From NCBI GenBank assembly GCA_031550605.1, contig JAVBOK010000046.1:1-15978 (forward strand): a DNA stretch of 15,978 nucleotides. Direction: 5' to 3'. The position numbers and the translations under genes are program-made. Shown here piece by piece: positions 7,491 through 13,347 of the stretch. The DNA is from FLUQ01 sp031550605. Its GTDB lineage: Bacteria; Desulfobacterota; Desulfovibrionia; Desulfovibrionales; Desulfovibrionaceae. Numbering within the stretch: position 1 is the first letter of the stretch; the number at the start of each line of letters is the position of its first letter. The notes beneath the pieces were generated by a model, which was not told where the DNA came from, made no database searches, and was given only the letters and a program-made list of their open reading frames with translations.

Positions 7491-7501
7491 AGCGGTATAC
7501 T
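7473..7501 (+). promoter_or_regulatory. Sigma70-type promoter for the lipoprotein-MBL pair
   Basis: TTGAAC (7473-7478) is followed by a 17-base spacer and TATACT (7496-7501, five of six consensus bases). This is the best-looking promoter in the window. It overlaps the end of the acetyltransferase gene. Transcription would start near 7508, leaving a leader of about 55 bases that can fold (AAGAC 7520-7524 with GTCTT 7531-7535, or GCGGCAA 7502-7508 with TTGCCGC 7534-7540). Confidence 0.6.
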
Positions 7502-7562
7502 GCGGCAAAAGCGGTAGCGAAGACCCCGGCGTCTTGCCGCCAAACCCGGCCCGGAGGCCGCC

Positions 7563-8219
7563 ATGTTCACCATGACCCGCGCTTTCCCCCGCATCCTTTG
7601 CCTGCTGGCCCTGTGCCTGGCCGCCGCCGGCTGCGCCAGGCCGTCCATGACCGTGAACGCCCTGGCGGGACGGCCGGACGGCGCGGCGGACCGCGCCAGC
7701 TATGTGATCCTGCCCGGCGCGGCCGATATCCCGGCCAATGACCTGCTGTTCGCGGAATACAGGGGCCATGTGGCCCGCCTGCTGCAGGAAACGGGCTTCG
7801 CGGTCGCCGGCAGCCCGGCAGAGGCCGGGGCCGCGGTATTTCTTTCCTACGCCACGCGGGAAATGGCGGCATATCCCGGGCCAGGGCCCACCGTGGGCGT
7901 CGGCGTCGGGTCGGGCGGCTATTCCGACCGCGACTGGGACGGCTGGGGCGGAGGCCGCTTTTTCGGCCTGGGCATCGGCATTCCCGTGGGCGGCGGCCGC
8001 GTCGTCACCCGGTACCGGCACAGCGTCACCCTGGATGCGAAGACGTTCACGCCGGGCGCGGCAGTCCCGGATTCCGGAACCGGCCTGTGGAAAGTCACCC
8101 TGACGGTGGACAACGACGCGGACATCCTGCGTCTGATCATGCCCGCCATGCTGGAAGCCGCGAAACCCTATATCAACACGGACAGCCACGGCCCCGTGAC
8201 CGTGGCTTTCGAGGAATAG
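7563..8219 (+). CDS. DUF4136-like lipoprotein
   Basis: This 218-residue protein has a lipoprotein signal peptide: basic R6/R10, a hydrophobic stretch ILCLLALCLA and a lipobox-like AAGC with the lipidated cysteine at C24. Alanine at +2 predicts outer-membrane sorting if a Lol system is present. Residues 46-100 (SYVILPGAADIPANDLLFAE, then a short helix and a beta strand) and the C-terminal helix resemble DUF4136, a family of periplasmic lipoproteins of unknown function. A glycine- and tryptophan-containing segment (111-145) interrupts the domain and looks flexible. The ATG at 7563 follows GGAGG by 5 bases. It has its own promoter and is followed after 3 bases by the MBL gene, whose ribosome binding site is inside its last codons, so the two are translationally coupled. 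The DUF4136 assignment is by eye. Confidence 0.75.
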   Translation: MFTMTRAFPRILCLLALCLAAAGCARPSMTVNALAGRPDGAADRASYVILPGAADIPANDLLFAEYRGHVARLLQETGFAVAGSPAEAGAAVFLSYATREMAAYPGPGPTVGVGVGSGGYSDRDWDGWGGGRFFGLGIGIPVGGGRVVTRYRHSVTLDAKTFTPGAAVPDSGTGLWKVTLTVDNDADILRLIMPAMLEAAKPYINTDSHGPVTVAFEE

Positions 8220-8222
8220 GCC

Positions 8223-9083
8223 ATGCTGTCAATCACCGTGCTGCTGGAAAACGAAAGCATATCTCCCGACCTGGCCTGCGAACACGGCCTGTCCCTGCTG
8301 CTGGCCTGCGACGGCAAAACCTTTCTGCTGGACGCCGGGGAAGGCGATGCCGCGTTGCGCAACGCCCGGACCATGAACGCCGATCTGGGCGCCGTGGACG
8401 CGGTCATCCTGTCCCACGGCCATTTCGACCATACCGGCGGCCTGGGTCATATGCTGGGCCATTTCGCGGAACAGGCCTGCCGGGCCGGGGAGTGTTCCCG
8501 CCCGCCCCTGCCCGGGGTCATTCTGCATCCTGACGCCCTGTCGTCCCGGCGCAAGATGGCCACGGAAGCCAACCCCGGCAAGGACATCGGCATGCCGGAA
8601 CAGTCCCTGGCCGCGCTATGCGACTGGCCCAAACGGCTGGTCAGGGAACCGCTGCGCCTGACGGAACGCTTGATCTATCTCGGCGAAATTCCGAGGAAAT
8701 ATCCGGAAACCCAGGCCCTGCTCGGCGAAATCAGGCGCAACGGCGGATACGAGCCGGACCCGATCTTGGATGATTCCGCCCTGGTCTACATCAGCGGCAC
8801 GGGGAAAGACGCCTCGCTGGCGGTTATCGCGGGCTGCGCCCATTCGGGCATCATCAACACCGTGGAGCATGCGAAGGCGGTCGCCGGCATCAATTCCGTC
8901 AGCGCGGTGATCGGCGGCATGCATATGAAAGACGCCTCGCCGGCACTGAAGGAACGGACGCTGCGCTATTTTGACGAACAGAAGATCGGCCGGCTGCACG
9001 GCTGCCACTGCACGGGCAGCGCCCTTGACGGTGTGGCGCGGCAGCGGCCGCTGCACGCCGGGGACCGGCTGGAAATCGCGTAG
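8223..9083 (+). CDS. MBL-fold metallohydrolase (MJ0301/Tflp-like, DHPP-synthase-related)
   Basis: This 286-residue metallo-beta-lactamase-fold protein has the metal motif SHGHFDH (H65, H67, D69, H70). Further family ligands or motifs are CAHSG (H207), GGMH (H234) and GCHCTG (H262). The pattern CAHSGIINTVEHA followed by GGMH and GCHCTG is that of the branch including Thermotoga Tflp and the archaeal 7,8-dihydropterin-6-methyl-4-aminobenzene-phosphate synthase homologues. Most bacterial members have no proven function, so a methanopterin role should not be assumed. No signal peptide is present, so it is cytoplasmic although its partner gene encodes a lipoprotein. GAGG at 8211-8214 lies 8 bases before the ATG, inside the end of the lipoprotein gene. 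An intrinsic terminator follows. Confidence 0.85.
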   Translation: MLSITVLLENESISPDLACEHGLSLLLACDGKTFLLDAGEGDAALRNARTMNADLGAVDAVILSHGHFDHTGGLGHMLGHFAEQACRAGECSRPPLPGVILHPDALSSRRKMATEANPGKDIGMPEQSLAALCDWPKRLVREPLRLTERLIYLGEIPRKYPETQALLGEIRRNGGYEPDPILDDSALVYISGTGKDASLAVIAGCAHSGIINTVEHAKAVAGINSVSAVIGGMHMKDASPALKERTLRYFDEQKIGRLHGCHCTGSALDGVARQRPLHAGDRLEIA

Positions 9084-9223
9084 ACGATCCGGCTGCTGCG
9101 GTCCCCCTTGGGACGGAGCCGAAACCGCCGGCAAAACCGGTTCCCTTGCGGCCACCGAACGAAAGCGGGGCTCCGCCCCGCGCCCCGCAAGGGGCTCGAG
9201 GCACCTTGGCCCGCAACGGGGAT

Positions 9224-9267
9224 GGCTCCGCCATTCTGAGGCCCCGGCATCGGGCGGAGCCGTTTTT
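9224..9267 (+). terminator. Intrinsic terminator of the lipoprotein-MBL operon
   Basis: GGCTCCGCC (9224-9232) pairs perfectly with GGCGGAGCC (9253-9261), followed by GTTTTTG with five T residues at 9263-9267. The 20-base loop contains its own CCCG/CGGG pairing. It is oriented for the plus strand, about 140 bases after the MBL stop. The spacer 9084-9223 also holds a 7-bp GCGGGGC/GCCCCGC hairpin and other GC-rich repeats, but no gene. Confidence 0.7.
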
Positions 9268-9302
9268 GAAGGCGGGCGCGCCCCCGGGCGGGCGCGGCCG
9301 CA

Positions 9303-10031
9303 TCAGCCCTCAATCCAGATGATCCCCGCCTGCCGTCCGGCATCCCCCCGCCGGTGCGAAAAAAACAGGTCGTTCAGCGACCAGGTGCACAAATCCAGCC
9401 CGTAAATGTTGGCGGGCCTGAGCCCGGCCCGCACGAACTGGTCGCGGGTCAGCCGCCACAGGTCCATGCATTGCGTTGCGCGGTCATACCAGGGCGCGAA
9501 TTCCTCCGGCCATTCCCGGTCGAAATTCACGAACTGGGCATAGCCCAGGCTGGGTCCGCGCACGGCGCGCACATCCGCGGGATCCAGGCCGTAGGCCGCG
9601 CAAAAGGCGGCCACGCCGCTTTGCGGAAAATGCAGCGCGTTGCCCCGCCAGCCGGCATGCAGCGCCGCCGCGTACCCGTCCGGATGGGCCAGCAGAATGG
9701 GCTGGCAGTCGGCGGTCTTGGCGCACAGCGCGTGGCCGGGCTCCGAGACGGCATGGCCGTCGGCTTCCAGTTCCGGTTCCGCGTCGCAGGGGGTCGGCGC
9801 GGGATCGACCAGCAGCGCGTCGCCGTGCACCTGCCGCAATTCCGTCCAGACGGCGATGCCCAACGCGGCGAACAGCCGCCGCCGCGCGGCCAGGGTTTCG
9901 GCCCTGTCCGCTTTTCCGGCCCTGGCCTGATGCAGCGAAAGGTTGCCCGCAAGGCGGGTGGTGAAGGCGCAACGGATGCGCGGCAGGCCCGGAAAGGAAA
10001 AAGGGATTATCCCGTCATGCGCGCGATTCAT
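9303..10031 (-). CDS. pgeF: Laccase-domain protein, peptidoglycan editing factor PgeF (YfiH family)
   Basis: This 242-residue protein belongs to the YfiH/LACC1 family. E. coli members limit misincorporation of L-serine into peptidoglycan precursors, and other members show purine nucleoside phosphorylase/deaminase activity. The three metal-site residues are all present at the expected spacing: H69 in RQVHG, C109 in TADCQP and H125 in HAGWRG. GPSLG (159-163) and the closing CTWSLNDLFFSHRRGDAGR (215-233) are also family signatures. The frame extends to 10082, but the ATG at 10031 overlaps the stop of the upstream cyclo-ligase gene as ATGA and gives the normal family length. Its own ribosome binding site is weak (GGTGTGGAT), which fits translation by coupling. 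Confidence 0.9.
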   Translation of the reverse strand: MNRAHDGIIPFSFPGLPRIRCAFTTRLAGNLSLHQARAGKADRAETLAARRRLFAALGIAVWTELRQVHGDALLVDPAPTPCDAEPELEADGHAVSEPGHALCAKTADCQPILLAHPDGYAAALHAGWRGNALHFPQSGVAAFCAAYGLDPADVRAVRGPSLGYAQFVNFDREWPEEFAPWYDRATQCMDLWRLTRDQFVRAGLRPANIYGLDLCTWSLNDLFFSHRRGDAGRQAGIIWIEG

Positions 10032-10627
10032 ATCCACACCAGCTCTTTTTCCGTGGCGACGGCCTGCACGGGCACATCCCACGCATCCGCCTCCAGCCGT
10101 TCCACCATCTGAAAACCGTAGGCCAGACCGATGCGCACGCTGCCCGCAAGGGAAGGCCCGGACAGCAACCGGTCATAATAGCCGCCTCCGGACCCGATGC
10201 GGTTGCCCGTCCTGTCAAATAGCAGACCCGGCACAATGACCAGATCCGGCACCCGGCAGCCTTCCGGCGGAACAGGGCAGGCGGCCGGGTCCGGCTCCGG
10301 AATGCCGAAGGCCCCGGCAACCAGCGCCGCCTCGCCGGGGCAGGGCAGAAGATGCATGATCCCTTTGGAATCCGGGGGAATATGGGGAAAAAAGACCCGC
10401 TTGCCCGCGGCCCAGGCTTCGCGCATCAGCAGCCGGGTGGAGGTTTCGCGTTTGACCGGATAATAGAGCGCCACAGCCGCCGCGCCGCGCCAGACGCGGG
10501 AATCCAGAATGCGCTGCTGCGCGTCCCGCGACAGGCGCAGGGATTCTTCTGCGGACAGGGCGGCCCGTCTGGCGCGCATGGCCTTGCGCAAAGCGGCCTT
10601 GCCGCCGGCCAGAGAGTGGTCGGGCAT
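10028..10627 (-). CDS. fthC: 5-formyltetrahydrofolate cyclo-ligase
   Basis: This 199-residue cytoplasmic enzyme (MTHFS/YgfA family) converts 5-formyl-THF with ATP to 5,10-methenyl-THF, recovering a stored or by-product folate. It shows the N-terminal KAALRKAMRARR (residues 10-21), the strand ALYYPVKRETST (53-64), PDLVIVPGLLFD (127-138) and the nucleotide-binding motif GSGGGYYDR (145-153). In the last motif the usual aromatic or large residue of GxGGGYYD is serine. The frame reaches 10744, but the ATG at 10627 has GGAG 6 bases upstream and begins where the family begins. It overlaps pgeF by four bases. infA lies upstream on the same strand but is separated by a terminator, so this gene probably has its own promoter; TATGCT about 30 bases upstream is a weak -10 candidate. 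Confidence 0.92.
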   Translation of the reverse strand: MPDHSLAGGKAALRKAMRARRAALSAEESLRLSRDAQQRILDSRVWRGAAAVALYYPVKRETSTRLLMREAWAAGKRVFFPHIPPDSKGIMHLLPCPGEAALVAGAFGIPEPDPAACPVPPEGCRVPDLVIVPGLLFDRTGNRIGSGGGYYDRLLSGPSLAGSVRIGLAYGFQMVERLEADAWDVPVQAVATEKELVWI

Positions 10628-10742
10628 GGGCTTCTCCGGAAATGGAATGCGGACAGCATACCCAAAACCCGGCCGGAATAAAAGCGATGCGGGCTGCCGT
10701 CCAGACCGCCGCGCAGGCCGGATGCGGACGGATTTCAGGAAC

Positions 10743-10775
10743 AAAAAAGCCCCCCGGAAAGCATGCCGGAAGGGC
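10743..10775 (-). terminator. Intrinsic terminator of infA
   Basis: On the minus strand GCCCTTCCGG (10766-10775) pairs with CCGGGGGGC (10749-10757), with a small internal asymmetry and an 8-base loop. Six T residues follow immediately (10743-10748). It lies about 25 bases past the infA stop and separates infA from fthC. Confidence 0.8.
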
Positions 10776-10800
10776 CGCGAACAACGCGAACCGGCCGCGC

Positions 10801-11019
10801 TTACTTCATGCGGTAGGTAATGCGCCCGCGAGTCAGGTCATAGGGGGACAATTCCACCTTGACCCTGTCGCCGGGCAGAATGCGGATGTAAAACTTGCGC
10901 ATCTTGCCGGAAATGTGGGCCAGGACCTCGTGCCCGTTATCCAGGTCCACCCGGAACATGGCATTGGGCAGGGCTTCCTGCACCACGCCGTCGACTTCTA
11001 TGGCATCTTCTTTGGCCAT
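10801..11019 (-). CDS. infA: Translation initiation factor IF-1
   Basis: This 72-residue protein is a single S1-type OB-fold factor that binds the ribosomal A site of the 30S subunit during initiation. The whole sequence is typical of IF-1: MAKEDAIEVDGVVQEALPNA at the start, the core VLAHISGKMRKFYIRILPGD, and the end YDLTRGRITYRMK. The open frame reaches 11085, but the ATG at 11019 is preceded by GCGGAGG and gives exact family length. It is not beside ribosomal protein genes and has its own terminator, so it is a single-gene unit. A TTGACT hexamer (11080-11085) could be a -35 box, but no convincing -10 follows at the right distance. Confidence 0.97.
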   Translation of the reverse strand: MAKEDAIEVDGVVQEALPNAMFRVDLDNGHEVLAHISGKMRKFYIRILPGDRVKVELSPYDLTRGRITYRMK

Positions 11020-11399
11020 GCATCCTCCGCAATAAAATTGCTCTCGAAAACACAGTGAAATTGCACATTCTCCGGCAAGAGTCAAGGCGGGGAAAGCATC
11101 TCACGGCGAACCGCGCCGCTGGAGCAATTCGCGCCTGCACGTGTCCGGGCTCAGGCCCCAGTGCTTTCCCGGGGCCACCACCCCAAACCCCGCCCGGGGA
11201 AATGATTCCCCCCGGCCCACCCCCGATTTTCGGCACGGGGGATTGGGGGACGGAGTCCTCCGAATTACCAGGGCCTGAGCCTGGCTGCAAAAATTCCGCT
11301 CCGCCTTCGGTGAGAAATTCCTGCGAGGAACGCCCTCTGAAAAATAGAATTTCCAGCCACAATACGCCGCGTGTCGCGGCGCAAAATCCTGACGGATTT
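11020..11399. repeat. 380-base gene-free block rich in inverted repeats
   Basis: No gene is supportable between infA and the GATase-like gene. The block holds an 11-bp long-range inverted repeat (GGCTCAGGCCC at 11148-11158 and GGGCCTGAGCC at 11271-11281; allowing mismatches the arms extend to about 17 bases). Between the arms are GGGGAA/TTCCCC (11196-11201 with 11206-11211) and CCCCC/GGGGG (11220-11224 with 11237-11241). To the right are TTCCT/AGGAA around 11318-11330 and two hairpins next to the stop of the neighbouring gene. Frames across it are Pro/Gly-rich with no ribosome binding site. It may be a dispersed intergenic repeat, a structured RNA, or simply accumulated GC-rich spacer. Confidence 0.5.
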
Positions 11400-11401
11400 T
11401 T
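11365..11401 (-). terminator. Tandem hairpins at the end of the GATase-like gene
   Basis: AAAATCC (11383-11389) and GGATTTT (11394-11400) form a perfect 7-bp stem with a 4-base loop that overlaps the stop codon. On the minus strand it ends in TTTT, and on the plus strand in TTTTT. It is directly followed by CGCCGC/GCGGCG (11365-11370 with 11376-11381, 5-base loop). Together they are a plausible, perhaps bidirectional, terminator, although the T residues of the first are part of its stem. Confidence 0.5.
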
Positions 11402-12527
11402 ACGGTGTTTGTTTTGCGCACACACCCTGGCGGCTCTGCACTTGCAGGCAGCAGAGCAGATCAAGGAACGGCAGAAATCCGGCGGCCGAATCCTTTATCC
11501 GCCCGTCCGCCGGGGATGCCGCCATGTGCGCGGCAAAACCGCGGAAACGGGCCGCGAAGGTTCCGCCTTCCCTGCGCCACAGCGCCCGCGCCGCCGGGGA
11601 AGGCGGAAGGGAAAGAATCGTGCACAGCTCCGCGCGCACGGTGTTCAGCGCCATGCCGGGCACACCCGGCCGCCAGCCGGTCAACCAGGGTTCGCGCGGG
11701 AAAAAACTTCCCTGCTCCGTTCCCGCGTCCATGGCCGCCTGCACGGCATCCCGCGCGGCGGCCAGTTCCGGTTCGTCCCAGACCTGGGGCAGGTCCGCGA
11801 CCCGCCAGGCGGGGATGCGATCCCCCGACGGCGCAAGGTTCCCCATGCGGCGCAGAAGATACGCCAGCCACGCGTTGGCGTCGGGAGAATCCGGAGTTTC
11901 CAGATGGCTGTATGACAGCGCATACCCGCCGTCGCCGTATGCGCCGTGGATCAGACAGGGTTCGCCGCGCAGCAGCGCCGCGCCGTCCTCCGCCGAGAAG
12001 AAATCCGGCCCCGGCGCGGCGTAGGCGGCCAGCACCGTCGCGGAATCCGCCGTGCCGCCTTCCGCCCCGAAGCGGCCCGGCCACCAGACCGGCAGCAGGG
12101 GGCTTTCCGGCAAGGCCGGCGGGGTCAGATCATGGGAAAAAGCGGTCACGAAAAAATGCCCGCTCATGAAGTGCTGCATGCGGTTGGCGTATCCCCCCCG
12201 GCCGCGGGGGCAGAGGGCAAGGCCGCCGTCGCCGCTCAACGCCAGGCCCGCGCCGCCGCAAAACCCCAGGTACTGCCCGCCTTCCCTGACATAGCGGCGC
12301 GCCGCGTCCAGGCCGGGCCGCCCCAGAGCCGCCGCCTTCCGCCTGCCGAAACCGCCGGGAACCAGCAGCATGGCGGGCTTTTCCGCCTGCAGACAGCCGG
12401 ACGCGACATCCGCCGCGCGGATCACGCGAAAGGGAAGGCCCAGGCTCCGCAGGCCCCATTCGGCCAGAGGCCCCCAGATTTCCGAAGCGTCCCAGAGAAG
12501 ATGCAGCATGTTCCGTCCCGCGTTCAT
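11400..12527 (-). CDS. BPL_N / class I glutamine amidotransferase-like domain protein
   Basis: Residues 1 to about 225 of this 375-residue protein resemble the N-terminal domain of eukaryotic-type biotin-protein ligases, a class I amidotransferase-like fold. The strand MLLVPGGFGRRKAA precedes a nucleophile elbow QYLGFCGGAGLAL with C90. ALSYSHLETP supplies H208 and E210, the usual His-x-Glu of a class I triad, so the catalytic set appears intact. No ATP-grasp or biotin-ligase catalytic domain follows. Residues 230-375 look mostly helical and I do not recognise them. No signal peptide or membrane segment is seen. The first ATG (12527) has GGGA 6 bases upstream; an ATG at 12509 beginning MLHLLWD is equally possible. 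A lipoprotein gene lies upstream on the same strand. The biological substrate is unknown and there is no direct evidence for a biotin role. Confidence 0.75.
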   Translation of the reverse strand: MNAGRNMLHLLWDASEIWGPLAEWGLRSLGLPFRVIRAADVASGCLQAEKPAMLLVPGGFGRRKAAALGRPGLDAARRYVREGGQYLGFCGGAGLALSGDGGLALCPRGRGGYANRMQHFMSGHFFVTAFSHDLTPPALPESPLLPVWWPGRFGAEGGTADSATVLAAYAAPGPDFFSAEDGAALLRGEPCLIHGAYGDGGYALSYSHLETPDSPDANAWLAYLLRRMGNLAPSGDRIPAWRVADLPQVWDEPELAAARDAVQAAMDAGTEQGSFFPREPWLTGWRPGVPGMALNTVRAELCTILSLPPSPAARALWRREGGTFAARFRGFAAHMAASPADGRIKDSAAGFLPFLDLLCCLQVQSRQGVCAKQTP

Positions 12528-12661
12528 CCTTTTTCCCGCTGCCGCGCCGCGACAGCCCGCCCCGTGGGGCGGAATCTTCCCCCGGGCGCGGACGGGGCCG
12601 CCCGCCGGGACACGGCCGTCCGGAGCGGCAACCGCTCGAAAGGCGCGCCGCGCAACCGCCG

Positions 12662-12694
12662 GAGCCTTTCCGCATTTTCACCGCGAAAAGGCTC
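12662..12694 (-). terminator. Hairpin at the end of the DUF2846-like lipoprotein gene
   Basis: GAGCCTTTCCGC (12662-12673) pairs with GCGAAAAGGCTC (12683-12694) over 12 bp, with one G-U type mismatch and a 9-base loop. The arm touches the last base of the stop codon. No T-tract follows on the minus strand, so it may be a transcript-end stabiliser or factor-assisted terminator. The remaining spacer to 12528 is GC-rich, with a 7-bp CCGCCCC/GGGGCGG repeat and no visible promoter. Confidence 0.4.
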
Positions 12695-13122
12695 TATCCG
12701 GGCTGGTATGCGCTTTTTTTCATCAGGGCTTCGCCCTGCCCGGCGTCGATCTGCGTGGTTTTGATGTCATTGCCCCACAGGCTGTCCAATTCCACGGTAA
12801 AATACAGCCGTTCGTTGGGGGCGGCATTGATGCTCAAAGTATAGCGCCTGGGGTCTTTGGGAAAATTCTTCGGAAAACGCGCCACGATGGTGTGCGGTCC
12901 GGGCGCGACTTTCAGTATGGCGTACCCGCCCGGTTTCAGGGCGAAGACATCCACGGAATCGACCGCGACGTCGTAAGGAAGGCCTGCTCCCAGAAAAGCG
13001 CCGGCGCGGATGATCACCAGTTCCGCCGCATCCGGGCCGGCCCCCGGCAGCGCGTTCAGCGGGCCGTAAGCGCAACCGGCCAGCATGAGAGCCGCCGCCA
13101 GAATCAGAATGTGCCTGCGCAT
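12694..13122 (-). CDS. DUF2846-like lipoprotein
   Basis: This 142-residue protein has a clear lipoprotein signal: RRH, a hydrophobic stretch ILILAAALM and lipobox LAGC with the lipidated cysteine at C17. Alanine at +2 suggests the outer membrane. Residues 34-118 run as beta strands (ELVIIRAGAF, PYDVAVDSVDVFALKPGGYAI, GPHTIVARFP, YTLSINAAPNERLYFTVEL). This matches the DUF2846/PEGA-like beta sandwich, in which a ligand- or wall-facing module displays a small G-x-Y turn. AAGGAGG just before the ATG is a strong ribosome binding site and settles the start. It is upstream of the GATase-like gene with a 166-base gap that includes a hairpin, so cotranscription is possible but not certain. Function is unknown. 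Confidence 0.8.
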   Translation of the reverse strand: MRRHILILAAALMLAGCAYGPLNALPGAGPDAAELVIIRAGAFLGAGLPYDVAVDSVDVFALKPGGYAILKVAPGPHTIVARFPKNFPKDPRRYTLSINAAPNERLYFTVELDSLWGNDIKTTQIDAGQGEALMKKSAYQPG

Positions 13123-13143
13123 GCCGCCTCCTTGCGGATCAGG

Positions 13144-13166
13144 GGCATTTCACGCCGTGAAATGCC
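13144..13166. promoter_or_regulatory. Perfect 10-bp inverted repeat between divergent genes
   Basis: GGCATTTCAC (13144-13153) and GTGAAATGCC (13157-13166) are exactly complementary around a 3-base centre. It lies about 20 bases upstream of the DUF2846-like lipoprotein start, just before its ribosome binding site, and 180 bases upstream of valS. It could be a regulator binding site or a leader hairpin. No T-tract follows on either strand, which speaks against a terminator. Confidence 0.5.
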
Positions 13167-13253
13167 GCGGGGTTGTCTTCGAATCCCTACCAGAAGCGCC
13201 GGGAGAGGTCGAGGCCCTGGCGGCGCGCGCCATCCCCCTCAGCGCATCGCGGC

Positions 13254-13285
13254 GGGCGGGTCCGCTTCCCGCCCTTCTCTTGTTT
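13254..13285 (+). terminator. Terminator-like hairpin upstream of valS
   Basis: GGGCGGG (13254-13260) pairs perfectly with CCCGCCC (13268-13274) across a 7-base loop, followed by the T-rich TTCTCTTGTTT (13275-13285). In the plus direction this has the shape of an intrinsic terminator. It lies about 60 bases before valS, with no plus-strand gene upstream to terminate, and it overlaps the -35 of the valS promoter candidate. It may be an attenuator or a barrier to read-through. Confidence 0.4.
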
Positions 13286-13308
13286 CCCCGCGCAAAACCG
13301 GCTACAAG
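13280..13308 (+). promoter_or_regulatory. valS: Candidate promoter of valS
   Basis: TTGTTT (13280-13285) is followed by a 17-base spacer and TACAAG (13303-13308, four of six -10 bases). Transcription near 13315 would leave a leader of about 33 bases. Spacing is ideal, but both boxes are only moderately close to consensus. Confidence 0.4.
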
Positions 13309-13347
13309 AGGCGGATTCATCATTCGTAAATTTGCCGGAGACCGCGC

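Noticed and set aside
6798..8189. A 463-codon minus-strand frame across the acetyltransferase and lipoprotein genes
   Set aside because: It spans two real plus-strand genes and their spacer, and shows no recognisable domain.
11057..11085. TTGACT as a promoter -35 for infA
   Set aside because: With a 17-base spacer the -10 would be AATTTC, matching only two consensus bases, so no promoter is listed.
13178..13187. TTCGAATCCC, resembling the T-loop of a tRNA gene
   Set aside because: The bases flanking it do not form a T-stem, and no acceptor, anticodon or D arm can be placed around it. It could be a chance match or a tRNA-end fragment, but no integrase or att-like repeat is nearby.
13123..13347. 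A T-box riboswitch in front of valS
   Set aside because: No T-box core sequence, specifier loop or antiterminator could be seen; only a terminator-shaped hairpin is present.
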